From Tiliqua scincoides (lineage: Eukaryota > Chordata > Lepidosauria > Squamata > Scincidae): DNA of 64,000 nucleotides. Where the stretch lies: assembly GCF_035046505.1 (NCBI RefSeq), contig NC_089829.1, positions 34,175,322 through 34,239,321 on the forward strand. Reading direction: 5' to 3'. A model generated the notes under the pieces. The model was given only the letters and a program-made list of their open reading frames with translations. It ran no database searches and was not told the DNA's origin. Positions 45,968 to 56,881 of this stretch are shown here, piece after piece (position 1 is the first letter of the stretch; every line of letters begins with the position of its first letter). The position numbers and the translations under genes are program-made.

Positions 45968-47057
45968 AATCATAACCATAACACAAAATTTTTGCAAAAC
46001 AGAACATCAGCACATGAAAGGAGTGTGGATGAACAGTCTCCCCTTGTCTTTTCTAAATGCGACCTCTTTCTCAAATTCCATATTAGTAGCAGGATACTGG
46101 TTTTGATGAGATCTGCTGATCCCAGTCAGTGTAAAGAACATTGAGCGGGATGGATCACCCAACTCAATACAAGGCAGATTCATTATATACATATTATTTC
46201 GATATTGAAGACATTCAGTCACCAATTGTGAGGAATTATCTGCTACAGTTTACATCATCATTTGAGCATTAAACCTTTTTTCCCATCAAGAACCCCATTA
46301 TTAAAATGTGCAACCATTGACTTCTATGATAATCCATCTAAAATGTCATACATAAAGTCAAAATAAAAGATTGGACTTTTGCATTAGAGGTCATTTTAAG
46401 GATCGCTTATCCTCGCGGGGCACCACTGTTCATAGCCAATTATGTTGTGTAATTTAAATTTTGGTTAATATGTTATTTACAGGGGCCCTAAATAGCAATG
46501 TTGTTTGCTTAATTGCTCCAGAAATCAATACTCCGTTTGCGAGATCGGAATAAACAGATAATTACTCTAAAAAGTAGGCCATCTTGGCTTGTCAGACATG
46601 ACAAGAGAAACCGGGGTGGGGAGCAGAAGCTGCTGGTTTCCAGGAAAAAAGTACATTATAGTGTTACTTCTGTGCCCTGATTTTCTAATTTGATACCCTT
46701 GCAGCCCAACTTTGAATGGTTCCAGTTCATTTGCTCGCATGAATGAAAGTTCAGCAGAAGGAACCCGCAGAGACAAGTATTTAACCACACAGTTGAAGCA
46801 CACAACTGCAAAAGATACACGGTTTTTTAAAAAAAAAAAATCTTCCTTAACTCTTGGTAGGATGACACTTAAAGTCAAGCTACCCCAGGCAAGGGACCCT
46901 AGAATACTAGCTTGGTCATCTGTATAGGCTTCATGTTTTGCAGGTTAAAGAAAAACTGCAATACAAAAAGGACTACTTAAACCCTCAATTGGCTCCACCT
47001 CAATACTGGGAGCATCCTAGCTTGTTGCTCTTTGGTGCTTTCTATGTAGTTTGACAG
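45968..47057. other. intergenic; possible conserved block 46260-46570
   Basis: 46260-46570 is AT-rich, repeat-poor and contains CCAATTATGTTGTG and GTTAATATGTTATT. No exon recognised in the rest. Confidence 0.3.
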
Positions 47058-47430
47058 TCCAATCCTACTGGGCTCTTACACTGGTGGAATGAGCATTCTG
47101 TCAGGGTTACCTGCCTTACGGCATGTGTAAAATGCATTCCAGGGGTGTGCAGAGTCACATTCTGCCAGAGCCTTCCCCCGCATGCAAGATGATGGTCACA
47201 GATCTGCAAACCCAAGTAGGCTGGTGGAGGAGGCAGGATAGGGTGGGAGGAGGGCAGGGGTAGGCAGAACATGAAGCCAACAGGGGTGGCAACAAGGGTG
47301 GATCAGGTTCAGGAAGTGGTGGGATCAGCCGAAATCAATCCCCCTTCCCGGACACAATCCCACATGCTGAGTTCACACGGATCTGCACCAGCAATTTCAC
47401 TAGTGCAGGACCAAGTATCCCCCACTATGC
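47058..47430. repeat. GC-rich inverted-repeat element (family M3)
   Basis: Starts 'AGTCCAATCCTACTGGGC'; interior GC-rich with 'GGCAGGATAGGGTGGG'. The right end is unclear. Confidence 0.42.
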
Positions 47431-47680
47431 CTTGAAGGCTTTCCCCCATATAGGTGCAAATATTCCCTTACCCAGAGGATACCTCTGTGTTTACCGTCTG
47501 GCAGGATAAAACGCAAACTGTTTGGGCCAGGCTTCAATAGCAGGAGAAAGGAGATAGGACTGGAATGTAAGCCTAAGCTGGTCCATAGTGAGTTGTCCAT
47601 GGCTTTGTACCCTTGCCTAGATTCACAGCAAGCTCTTTTAGATCTTTTCTGCTGGTCCCACCCTAGGATAAAATATACAG

Positions 47681-48002
47681 CAGTGGCTCCCAACCTGTGG
47701 TCCAGGGACCACAGATAGTCCGTGCGACCCTGAGAACTGGTCCTCGAGGTGTCAAGAAAAAGAATGATCACCTTTGTTCCCTTCCAATGTCTTGCCAAGT
47801 GAGCACTCCCCCATGGACCACTGAAGTGTAGGCTAAGGCTGTAGGAGGTCCGTTCTCCGTCCTCTCTGGTGGTTCAGCACTTAAGAATATAAGCACTTAA
47901 GAATATAAGAACAAAAGAAAGGCCTGACTGGACCAGGCCAAAGGCCCATCTAGTCCAGCCTCCTGTATCTCACAGTGGGCTCCTAAAGGTTGGGAACCAC
48001 CG
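47681..48002. mobile_element. hAT-type MITE with nested CR1 fragment
   Basis: Ends CAGTGGCTCCCAACC and GGTTGGGAACCACCG are good inverted repeats. The flanking 8-mers (ATATACAG, ATATATAA) are partly alike. A CR1 3' fragment interrupts it at 47881-47978. Confidence 0.72.
47881..47978 (-). mobile_element. CR1 LINE 3' fragment
   Basis: Contains the CR1 3' UTR words (GGACTAGATGGGCC on the minus strand) and a degraded terminal repeat. 'CACTTAAGAATATAAG' appears twice at the left end. Confidence 0.75.
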
Positions 48003-48404
48003 ATATATAAGGTAAGGTCATATACTTAATGGATGGAGTTGAGCCTTCAGTAATATGTAATATGAGACAGGACTGGGGTAGTCACTCTCTGAAAATGAGG
48101 AGAAGGCCATTATGGGTTCCTGTTTTTGCCTGTCAAATGTTGGTGGGAATATGAATTCCATGTTGTGGAACCCTGGCATAGGATTCAGCTCACATTCCTC
48201 AGTGATAACTGTGGGCTTAGCATCAGGTGTATTTTGGCCCTTATACATGGTTGAATGAGTATTCAAAGCAAGGTCAAAGTCTAGCACTGGATCCTACACC
48301 ACACTAGGTCCAGTGGTTCATCTCATACTGACGGACTTTGTCCATCACACATCCATTCAACATTTGAAATCATGAATAAGAGATATGATTCCTTCACACT
48401 GGTA

Positions 48405-48556
48405 GGTTGGCAACCTTCAGTCTCAAAAGACTATGGTATAAGCCTATAGCACCTGGTATTCCCAGGTGGTCTCCCACCCAAGTACTAACCAGGCCTGACC
48501 CTGCTTAGCTTCCGAGATCAGACAAGATCAGGCACCTGCAAGGTAACAGTTGCCTT
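48405..48556 (-). repeat. 5S rRNA-derived SINE with the LINE's 3' tail
   Basis: On the minus strand, 48555 to about 48439 reads as a 5S rRNA gene copy: CTGATCTCGGAAGCTAAGCA (A box), then GGTTAGTACTTGGGTGGGAG (C box), then GGGAATACCAGGTGCTATAGG. All three internal promoter elements of 5S genes are recognisable. Directly after the 5S 3' end comes ATACCATAGTCTTTTGAGAC and GGTTGCCAA, the same 3' end as the LINE at 31705-31739. The first ~25 bases of 5S are diverged. It lacks the T-run terminator of a real 5S gene. A SINE3-like 5S-headed SINE is the best reading. Confidence 0.85.
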
Positions 48557-49209
48557 CCGCTTTATTTCTCTGGAATGCTATACAGATTCCAGAGAATGGA
48601 AGCATTTAACCAAAGCAGATGAGGAAACAGCATATATAATGATGGGATTGGTGTTGAAAAGTAAACATACATATTGCAAAAAGTCAACGATGACATACAT
48701 CTGTTGTTCTAATATAGTCCAGCAGAAACATTCTCCCGGAACTGTAGGGGTTGCTGTCGTTACACTCAAAGGCATCTCCAGGGCAGCACAGACAAGACAA
48801 GTGAGTGGCAAGCCAATCTTGGCCTAAATAAAACATGAATTGAGAATAATGAAGCTCTCTGTAACTTATGTTCTCAAAAAGAAAAAAAGCGAACAGATGG
48901 AAAGAAGTAGGAAGATAGGGGAAAAAAAACTATATCAAAAACTACCATCAGTTGTCAAAGCTATTCTTCAGCCATGAGTCTCTTGGTTAGCTCCAAGACT
49001 TCAAAGCATGCGGCCTCTGCAAATTCATATAATGGCTCAAGTGGGACAGAGAGTTGAACTAGATAATCATAAATCAATCGTCTCAGGAGCTTATGGCATT
49101 GTAAAGTAGTGGTTTTCAAGCTGTGTTGCAGGTGAACCCTGGGGTTCCTTTAAAGTGCACCAGGAGTTCCTTAATAAGGTATCACTGGACAAGCTTCTTT
49201 GAATGTCAG
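48557..49209. other. intergenic, nothing recognised
   Basis: No exon or repeat family recognised. Confidence 0.4.
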
Positions 49210-49400
49210 CTGGGCTCACTAGAAACATAGAGAGCTGCCTCCCTACAAGTCAAGCCATTGATCTATGTCGCTCAGCAACATCTATGCTGTCTGATAAGAG
49301 GTCTAAGGTCTTTCCCTGGCCTTCCCAGGGATTGAACTGGGTTGCTTCTGCATGCAGAAGTATAGGCTCTACCCACTAGGACACACAGCCCCCTCAGGTT
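49210..49400 (-). repeat. SINE family B, minus orientation
   Basis: Minus strand: head 'GGCTGTGTGTCCTAGTGGG', 'CTTCTGCATGCAGAAGC', 'CCAGTTCAATCCC' (B box), ending 'GGGAGGCAGCTCTC'. One of the better copies of the family. Confidence 0.65.
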
Positions 49401-49576
49401 TTCCTCTAAAAGCCAGAGGTTCAGAGCAGTGCTAGATGTGTTTAGGGTACATAGTTCTTGCAGAGCGAGGCTCAATAAGCCTGGCCAATTCTCTGCCTCA
49501 TATGAAGGTGAAATTCAAAAGAAATTTCAGAGCTCCTTCCAAGGTTGTAGAAGTTTCAAAGGAATGCGGGCTCTCT

Positions 49577-49775
49577 AGGGCTACAATCTTCGACATTTAC
49601 TAGAGAATAAGCCCCATAGAGGGCAGTGGGACTTCCTTCTAAGTAAACATGTGTATGATTGTGCTGTTAGACAAATGTCTCAGACTGCAATCCTAAGCAC
49701 ACTTTCCTGGGAGTCAGCACCATAGAACACAATGGAACTTCCTTCTGAGTAGACATGCATAGGATTGGGCTGTCA
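49577..49775. repeat. two adjacent M2 palindromic MITEs
   Basis: 49577-49672 and 49681-49775 each run from CAATC(C/T)-type to ATGATTG/AGGATTG-type ends with 'GGGACTTCCTTCTAAGTAA' and 'GGAACTTCCTTCTGAGTAG' inside. They are in the same orientation, 8 bases apart. Confidence 0.65.
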
Positions 49776-50039
49776 AGGGCTTTCAACATATTTTATTTCA
49801 ACATATTTTCAGTTAAATCTGTCCCCTAATGTTCATTTTTCCCAAAATGCGGCTGGGGTTTATAATCACTATTATTAGCTTTCTGTTCTTTGTCATTGTA
49901 TTCTGTTTGGAGTTTATTATTCTGTTTATTTATTTAAAGTGCAAGTTGCAGTTGAGTGAGACCTTTTTGAAAGGGGCTAGAAAGGCAGAACATATATTAT
50001 AGTGTGGATAAGTAAATAAAGAAATGAATTGATAAATAA

Positions 50040-50500
50040 AACAGGAGAGCTTCCTGCCCCAAGGAGCTTACAATTTAGAACATCAAGATAAGGGAGACAA
50101 CCAAAGAAGGGGAAGCTGAATAGCAGAAGGTATAGACAAAGAAAGAATATGCATTTTTTTTTCAGTTCTATGGAGTTATAACAGTAGGATCTGTGAACCA
50201 GGGAATTGTGCCAAAGTATTCACGGGAAAGAAGGGTTTTGAGGAGAGGTTTGAAGGTTTCAACAGAGTTGGTATTCTGGAGACATTCTGGGTGGCAGTTC
50301 TGGGCATAAGAAGCAGCAAGGGAGGAAGGGCAAGGTCATTTGAGGAAGTGGAAGACCTTTTGATGGCTGATGGTGGTGGACCTTGCAAAGCAAAGGAGAT
50401 GGATAGGGATGTACTTAGCTTTAGTTCAGAGGAGTAGGAGAATATGAGGTTGTGCCAATATCCAGAGGAAAGGTGGATACTGACAGGGTGATCCTTTGGG
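50040..50500. repeat. degraded repeat of unknown family
   Basis: Contains 'AGGAGCTTACAATTTAGAAC', 'GAGGAGAGGTTTGAAGG' and 'GGCAGTTCTGGGCATAAG', wording I associate with old LINE-derived repeats in amniotes. The 203-codon minus-strand frame across it has no protein-family features. Confidence 0.35.
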
Positions 50501-50504
50501 CACC

Positions 50505-51110
50505 TTACTTGGAACCAGGGCCACCCAAGCCCTCCTGACTTTCTGATGCAGCATGTCAAATGCTGATCCCCCTTACCTGATGATATGCCAGCCTCAGCTC
50601 CTCCCATTTGCCAATGTTTTAGCTCAGCACTCTCCTGTCTTCCACATTTCCTCTTTCTCTCTGTCCCACTTTGCTTTCTAATCCAGGGAGTAGAAAGCGG
50701 AGGACGAGCAATGGAAGCAAGTAGGTAGACAGAAATGTGCACCACCAAAGCAACAGCCTCAGTAGGCCTCATGGATGGGCCAGACACCGTGCGCCCATTA
50801 CTGCCCCACAGGCCACTTATTACTGATTGCCTCTTCCTTGCTGATCTCGGCGCTCTCAGTCATATTGCATGGGAGAAAGAAGAGGACGAAGCAGAAGAGG
50901 AAGTGTGGAGGAAAGGAAGGAGAGTGGTGGCTAAGACTAGCCCACCAGTCTCCTCTCCTTCACTTCCTCTGAATTCTCTTTTTCCTTTTCAGATCCAGGG
51001 AGAAGCAGTGGTGGACAAAGATAAGGTAGAACGAGGCAGGTGTGATGGTAGCCCCTGCTAATATACTGCCCGATGCGACTGCCTCATGGCCTCGTCAGCT
51101 CTAGATATTG
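50505..51110. repeat. possible M5-type DNA element
   Basis: The left 'CCAGGGCCACCC' and the right minus-strand 'CATGAGGCAGTCGCATCGGG' resemble the start of the M5 copies at 20453 and 51786. Interior purine-rich. Boundaries uncertain. Confidence 0.35.
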
Positions 51111-51785
51111 AGGATTTAATACCCACTTGTTTCTTCTGAGATCTGTTTTAATTCACTGAACTTTTTTTTTTTTTTGGGGGGGGGGGTCGGTGGGTATTAT
51201 TCCACAGTTTGCATTTTGAATTGAGAAGCTGAGTGAGAGAGAGGTGAACGGCCCAAGGCTTAACGAATGCCCTCACAGCCCAGAGCCTCGCTAGGTGCCA
51301 CTTACATGCACGGCTAAAGTTAATGAAATGGATCTCCAGATGACCTATTGAAATAATTGAAAGTCTATTTGCCTGGGAAATAAAAGGATTGGAAAGGTAG
51401 AAGTGAGCACTGCCTTTGAAGATAAATGACACCGGCAGCTCTGACCTTTAATGACCTCAGCGGAGCAATCTGGAAATGACATGAAATTTTCACTTTAAAA
51501 AAAAAAAAAAGGAAGGTGATAATTTATATAGCGTATGTCAGAGTGAACAATTGCTATGGACAGAAATCATAAGGAAGTACAGCTGACATGTCAAAATAAA
51601 ATTTGGCTGGGCATATCAAATGAGTTTGAAGGGTGATTCGTATAAGGTGAGATCTTCATTGGATTACACAAAAGATTGCCTCCGCTTGCATGCACCTGCC
51701 TGATCTTTCAGATCTGCTTCAGAGACCCTCCTCTAGTACCCCTGCCATCTATGGTTAGTGAGGGGTGACAACAGAAGGGCCTTTT
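51111..51785. other. repeat-poor block, candidate conserved element
   Basis: After a T/G-run (51165-51187), 51190-51560 is unique-looking with words such as AAATAATTGAAAGTC and CTTTAATGACC. No exon recognised. An M5 fragment starts at 51786. Confidence 0.3.
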
Positions 51786-52059
51786 CAGGGCCGGCCCATC
51801 CATGAACCAACTGAAGGTCTTGCCTCAGGAGGCAGGTTGGGGAGGAGGGTACTTGCCTCTAAAGCTTCTCTTCCTCCTGCTCCCAGCTTGGGAAAGTGAA
51901 TGCCTATCTTTTGAAAGAGCATTCCTGGTGTCAGTGGACCTGCAGATAACTGAAATGGGGGATACTGGGGTATGCCTGTATTGGCAAAATTTAAATAGAA
52001 AAGCAGGGTAAAAAGTCTAACATAAAAATGATATTGTGAATAATGTATCTGTCATGTAA

Positions 52060-52235
52060 GTGGAAGAGAGAACTTGATAGAGAACTCGCTTTGCATTCAG
52101 AAGGTCCCGGATTCAGTTCCTGATATCTCCACATAAGGCGGGGAAGGATCTCTGCCTGAAATGCTGCTGATCAGGGTTGACAATACTGAGTTAAATGAAC
52201 CAACAGCCTGACTCATGGCAGCTTCTAAAGAGGGT
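52060..52235 (+). repeat. SINE family B, plus orientation
   Basis: 'GCTTTGCATTCAGAAGGTCC', 'CGGATTCAGTTCC' (B box), 'GATCTCTGCCTGAAATGC' and 'TTGACAATACTGAG' occur in the family order, ending 'CTGACTCATGGCAGC'. Confidence 0.7.
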
Positions 52236-52259
52236 CCCGGGTTCAAGCTCTTCCTCCCA

Positions 52260-53280
52260 AGGGAATAATGTTCCACTGAATTCAGTGGGACCTGTTTCTG
52301 AACAGACCTTGCTTTTCTTCTCTCAGCCATCATGGATTTCTTCCAAATGCGTTAGCTTATGAAATTTAGCAGTTTCCAAATCCTGACAATCCCATCATCA
52401 ACAATCAGAGAGTCTGAAGATTTCTGCACTTCAGCTATTTCTAGCCAAGCTGCTACTAATGCATTCATTATGGGCAGAGTGATAATTTTGACCCTTCATG
52501 CTCACTTTGGCAACAATGTGCACATAAGTGATTTTATTTTCATTTCAGGTGCAAAGATTCGGATATATATTTTTGTTTGCTATCTGCCCCCCCCCCCATG
52601 AGTGGCAATTTTTCTATTTGTCTTTCGCAAAATAAAATTAAAAGGACTGGAAGAATGATGAAAATGTTTAATATAAACATGTCACTCTGAAATGTGCTAG
52701 CAGCAGCTATTTCAGCGACAGCAAAGATATTTTTAAGGCGTCAGTCTTTCCTGGTTTTGATAAGAATTTAAAAGCTAGTGTGCGCTGAAAGCATTTGCAA
52801 AATGAGCACTCCCACAAGCTCACCCTGCGTTTTATGATGTATATGACACAGCTGGACTTAACCAGTTCTCTCATCAGTGGAAGGCTGTTACATAGCAGAT
52901 TATGTGCTAAATGTCGACATTTTGGCGATGGCACTGATTAATTGTTCATGAAAGATGTCTCCACTACAAGCTTATTATGAGGCCAGAAGCAGAATCAAAG
53001 ATTTTGAACTTCCATTTATATATTTAGTCCTCTTATCCCTGCTGTTATTTCCTGCTGTGCAGATTTTCTTTCATGGGGAAAGAGGAGTTTGAAAAATTAT
53101 TTCTGGAACTGTCATTAGTGTTTTATAACTACTGTAGCAAGCAACAGCTCTTCTGTGTGTAGCAAGCAATACGCGGTGTCAACATGTGTCACCGGTTGGC
53201 CAAAAATGACCCTGTTTCTCTCCTTTTTTTCTTTCTTCTCAAGTGGATGAACAGCAAGGGTTAATCTCAGGCCATTTTAA
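52260..53280. other. repeat-poor block, candidate conserved element
   Basis: 52330-52990 is AT-rich and without recognised repeats, apart from an M2-like scrap at 52261-52310. No exon. Confidence 0.3.
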
Positions 53281-53660
53281 CATAACGTAAGAACATAAGA
53301 AGAGGCTGAGCCCCATGGATCAAGCCAAAGGCCCAAAAGAACATAAGAAGAGCCCTGCTGGATCAGTCCAAAGGCCCATCTAGTCCAGCTTCCTGTATCT
53401 CACAGTGGCCCACCAAATGCCCCAGGGAGCACACAAGACAACAGACATCTAGTCTAACTTCCTGTATCTTAAACAAGACAACATGATAACTGTATTTTGT
53501 TGCCACTCCCTTGCATCTGGCATTCTGAGATAATCAATTTCACATGGCTTGTAACCTGTGATAGACTTCCATACATCGGTCTAATCCCCTTTTCAAGTCA
53601 TCTAGGCCAGATGCCATCATCACCACATCCTGTGGCAAGGCGGTCCACAGATTAATTACA
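53281..53660 (-). mobile_element. CR1 LINE 3' fragments, two ends in tandem
   Basis: A short CR1 3' end (53281-53333) is followed directly by a longer one (53337-53660), each with its own TTCTTATG-type terminus. Both are older than copies 1 and 2 by divergence. The longer one reaches into the end of ORF2-coding sequence. Confidence 0.8.
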
Positions 53661-53918
53661 CATTTGGGGGTTGCCCACTGGGTCCCACTCCTTTTACATC
53701 TGGGTTCATCCCACTATCAGTTGCTCTCCCTTTTTTCATGGTTAGTAATCTTGGGACATCACCAGCCATCTCCTTCCTCCCTCCTTCTTCTTGAGAAAGC
53801 TTAGGTTTAGAGATACAACTCAAAACATCAACAAATAGATTCAATAAAATCTTCCCAAATCTTTGGCCACACAAAAGTGGTTCTATTATTCCACTCCTTT
53901 CTCCACTTTTAGAATCAT

Positions 53919-54000
53919 AGCTCAGCCACAGAGCATATGCTTTGCACATATGTTCAATTCCTGACAAGTGCAGATAGATTGGGAAAGAGTCTTGGCCTTC
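53919..54000 (+). repeat. SINE family B fragment
   Basis: 'ATAGCTCAGCCACAGAGCAT' (A box), 'ATGCTTTGCACATATG', 'TTCAATTCCTGAC' (B box). Confidence 0.55.
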
Positions 54001-54499
54001 CTGGACCCACCAAAACCTTAAAAATCAAGGGCAGTGCTTGACAGCCTCAAAGGTGCTCTAAGTATGAATATCTGCATTGCGCATGTTTGTGCCACGGTGT
54101 ATATCACACTGATTTGTAACCTAGGAGCTCAGATACTAGGTAGGATGGGAGGAAGATGGGGCAAAGGGGAGCAAAAAGGAATCTATCAGGGAAGAGGAAT
54201 GTAGTATAATTGTTACAGCAAAAGGAGCTTAAGCTGCAAAAGACATGCAATTGCACATGTGGCTAAGGCATAAGCATTTGTTCCTCACTGCCATGATATA
54301 ACATTTTCAGTCCATGTATTCTAGGCTACATGGCAGCCTTACCACTATCCTCACCCACAAATAATGCCGTGGTCTCTTAAGGTTGCTAGTGACACACCAT
54401 TAAGGGGCAGCTTCCCTAAGAAACTCCCCCATTCCAGTGGAAATTTCCAACTGTAAACCACTTGAATTCCAATGTGGCACATTTTGAACTACACCCTAT

Positions 54500-54784
54500 C
54501 TTGTTGGCATCCTTCAGTCTCGGAAGACTATGGTATCGCGCTCTGAATGGTGGTACTAGAAGAGTGTCCTCTCCAGTGCGCAAAGCCTGGGTAAAGTAGA
54601 TATGGAGGATAGACTGTTACCCATGCAGCAAATCCCCCCTCTTCACGTCACTGAAATGGTCCAACGGAAAGGCAGAAGCCAATATGGTTGGTTCCAGCGG
54701 CGTCGCAGGAGTTGCCAGAACATGACTGTGTTCAGCCGGGAACTGCCTCAGGGTCTCCGGCTCCGGATTTTGCCTCAAAGCAAA
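54500..54784 (-). mobile_element. internally deleted derivative of the LINE (ID2)
   Basis: 7-bp target duplications ACCCTAT (54493-54499, 54785-54791). It joins the LINE's 5' leader to its 3' tail at about 54560, within a couple of bases of the ID1 junction, and keeps the 3' hairpin. Its own 5' end is truncated. Confidence 0.83.
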
Positions 54785-54791
54785 ACCCTAT

Positions 54792-56161
54792 AGGTAGGAC
54801 AAATCCCAAGGATTCCACCTTGCTGTTAAAGGATGCAGAATAAATTATCAGCAGGGACTTCCAAACTGCAGAAGTTTGTTTCCCAATCAGCTTTCCTCCT
54901 GTGAGGTCCATTGTGTGGGATTTAATTGGTCAACCAATTAATTCATTAGTGTTGCAGGCTAGCCTTGCTTCTCATCAAGCCCAACCTACCCACTGGATGA
55001 AGGTCAGTTTCAAATCACATTGTTCGACTTCTCAAAACGTGGCATTCCATGAACTTGGTTCTGTGCATTACAGCATTTGTACTTTTATCAAACAGAGGGG
55101 GAAAAAATTGATGCATGCAGGAAGTGGTTAGGCAAGGCCTCTTTGAAGAGGAGATCAAAGCTGCCCCCAAAGTCTTTTAAAACAGCTCTGTGCATGATTT
55201 GGAGGTCTTCAAGCAGGTCAAATCCTTTTTTTACCCCAGTCAATGCTGTTTCAGTGATAACATAACCAATGCACCATGCTCAGACAACCACAGATAGATT
55301 GCTTACATATTTCAGAACAGAGGCTTTGCTCTGACATTTTGGTGAATGGTTAAATTTGTTCCCCCCTTCGTTTAAAATACTTCAGCTCATTGCCTGCATC
55401 TTGATGATGTCGTGCCGGGTGAGGCATTCTTCTGCTGATCAGTTCCCTTAAAATAGGCTAAGGCTTGCAAAAACAGCTTGCTAAATGTCCTACGATGGCA
55501 GTTCTTTGCAAGCTTTCCTTCAAGAGGTTTTGCAGTTTCTTTGCTCTCCTTACAGTAGGGTCTACTTAACCCACTAGCTGTTCAAAACTCAGGATACAGC
55601 AGCTTTTGATGTGCTTACTTGTAAAAGTCAGCATGAGTGCTCCAAATTGTACAAGGAGCACATTTTCATTATTTTTATCTTTTACCCCAAGAGCATTTTT
55701 CTTGCAAACACTCAAAGGTTAGTGGCTCTATAACTTCACCCTTTTAGGACATTGTCAGCGACAGTATGATACATGGTATACCCAAAGCAAAATTTCCAAC
55801 CATGTCCTTCCTATGAGCAAAAAATTCCTTGGATACATTACCCCATAAACAAAGCCATTTCTCATTAGGGTAACTTCATACCCCAGCTAAGTGCCAACAG
55901 TTCAGCTCTGCAAACGTTTATTTCTCCACTCCAGCCATATTATTTCTTCATGCTGGAAAAGTATTCTAGAATGACAAGCATTCTAGAAAATGGCTCACAA
56001 CTGCCCTTCTTTCAACCAGAAGCAATACAAATGAGTAATTTACACAAAGATCAGCAGCTCTGATTTTTAAACTTCACTAAATGTAGACTTCATTGAATTC
56101 TATACACACCTGGAACTAAGTTCCACTGAAATAAATGGGATTTATTTTTGAATAGCCATAC
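54792..56161. other. intergenic, nothing recognised
   Basis: No exon or repeat family recognised; an M2-like scrap lies at 56105-56160. Confidence 0.4.
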
Positions 56162-56170
56162 GCAGGACTG

Positions 56171-56872
56171 GTAGATGGGACTCGTCAGCTTTGGAAGGCA
56201 GCTCATCTAAGAGAAGGAAACTCTGACCTCAAACTTCCACTGCCTTGTGGCTATATCCAGTTGTGGAAAAGGCTTCAGGAGTCAACCTCGAGGCAAAATC
56301 AGGAGCTGGAGTCCCTGAGGCAGTTCGCAGCTGTACACAGTCACGTTCTGGCAACTCCTGCGACACCGCTAGAACCAACCGTATTGGCCTCTGCCTTTCC
56401 ATTGGACCATTCCAGCGACGTGGAGAGGGGGGATTTGCTGCATGGGTAACAGTCTATCCTCCATACCTTCTTTACCCATGCTTCGCGCACTGGAGAGGAC
56501 ACTCCAACTTCGCCATACGTGGTCGGCACAACACGGGAAGCAGCAGTTTACCGGTTATAAGTCTTCGCTCGATTGGCGTAGAGCGTGACGCCAGGGGCTG
56601 CTTCTGACGGTGGGGGAGATCATTGCATCTCATTGGGCAGCTACCGCCCGCCTGAAGCTGGGCAGTCCCCAGCCAGTAAGGTGTTGCCGTCCGTTAACCT
56701 CATGGGGTGTGTGGGGTTTAGGGTGAAAACCGACAAGCGGATCGACAACTCTGCACCATGCAACAGAAAACAGAAATTGGCCTTTTCGGGCACACTGGAC
56801 GCTGTTCCAGAGCTACCGTTCGGAGCGCGATGCCATGGTCTTTTGGGACTGAAGGTTGCCAACGCACAACAT
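56171..56872 (+). mobile_element. internally deleted derivative of the LINE (ID3)
   Basis: 9-bp target duplications GCAGGACTG (56162-56170, 56873-56881). It contains the full leader and the first ORF codons up to about 56775 (MGCVGFRVKTDK...), then jumps to the last ~95 bases of the LINE. The junction differs from ID1 and ID2. The hairpin is kept with paired changes (GGTCT ... GGACT). Confidence 0.85.
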
Positions 56873-56881
56873 GCAGGACTG

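Noticed and set aside
48439-48555. Functional 5S rRNA gene
   Set aside because: The 5' quarter is diverged, there is no T-run terminator after the 3' end, and a LINE tail is attached. A retroposed SINE fits better.
50176-50787. 203-codon minus-strand frame
   Set aside because: No protein-family motif, low-complexity Ser/Leu/Pro composition, and it spans a degraded repeat and the start of another element.
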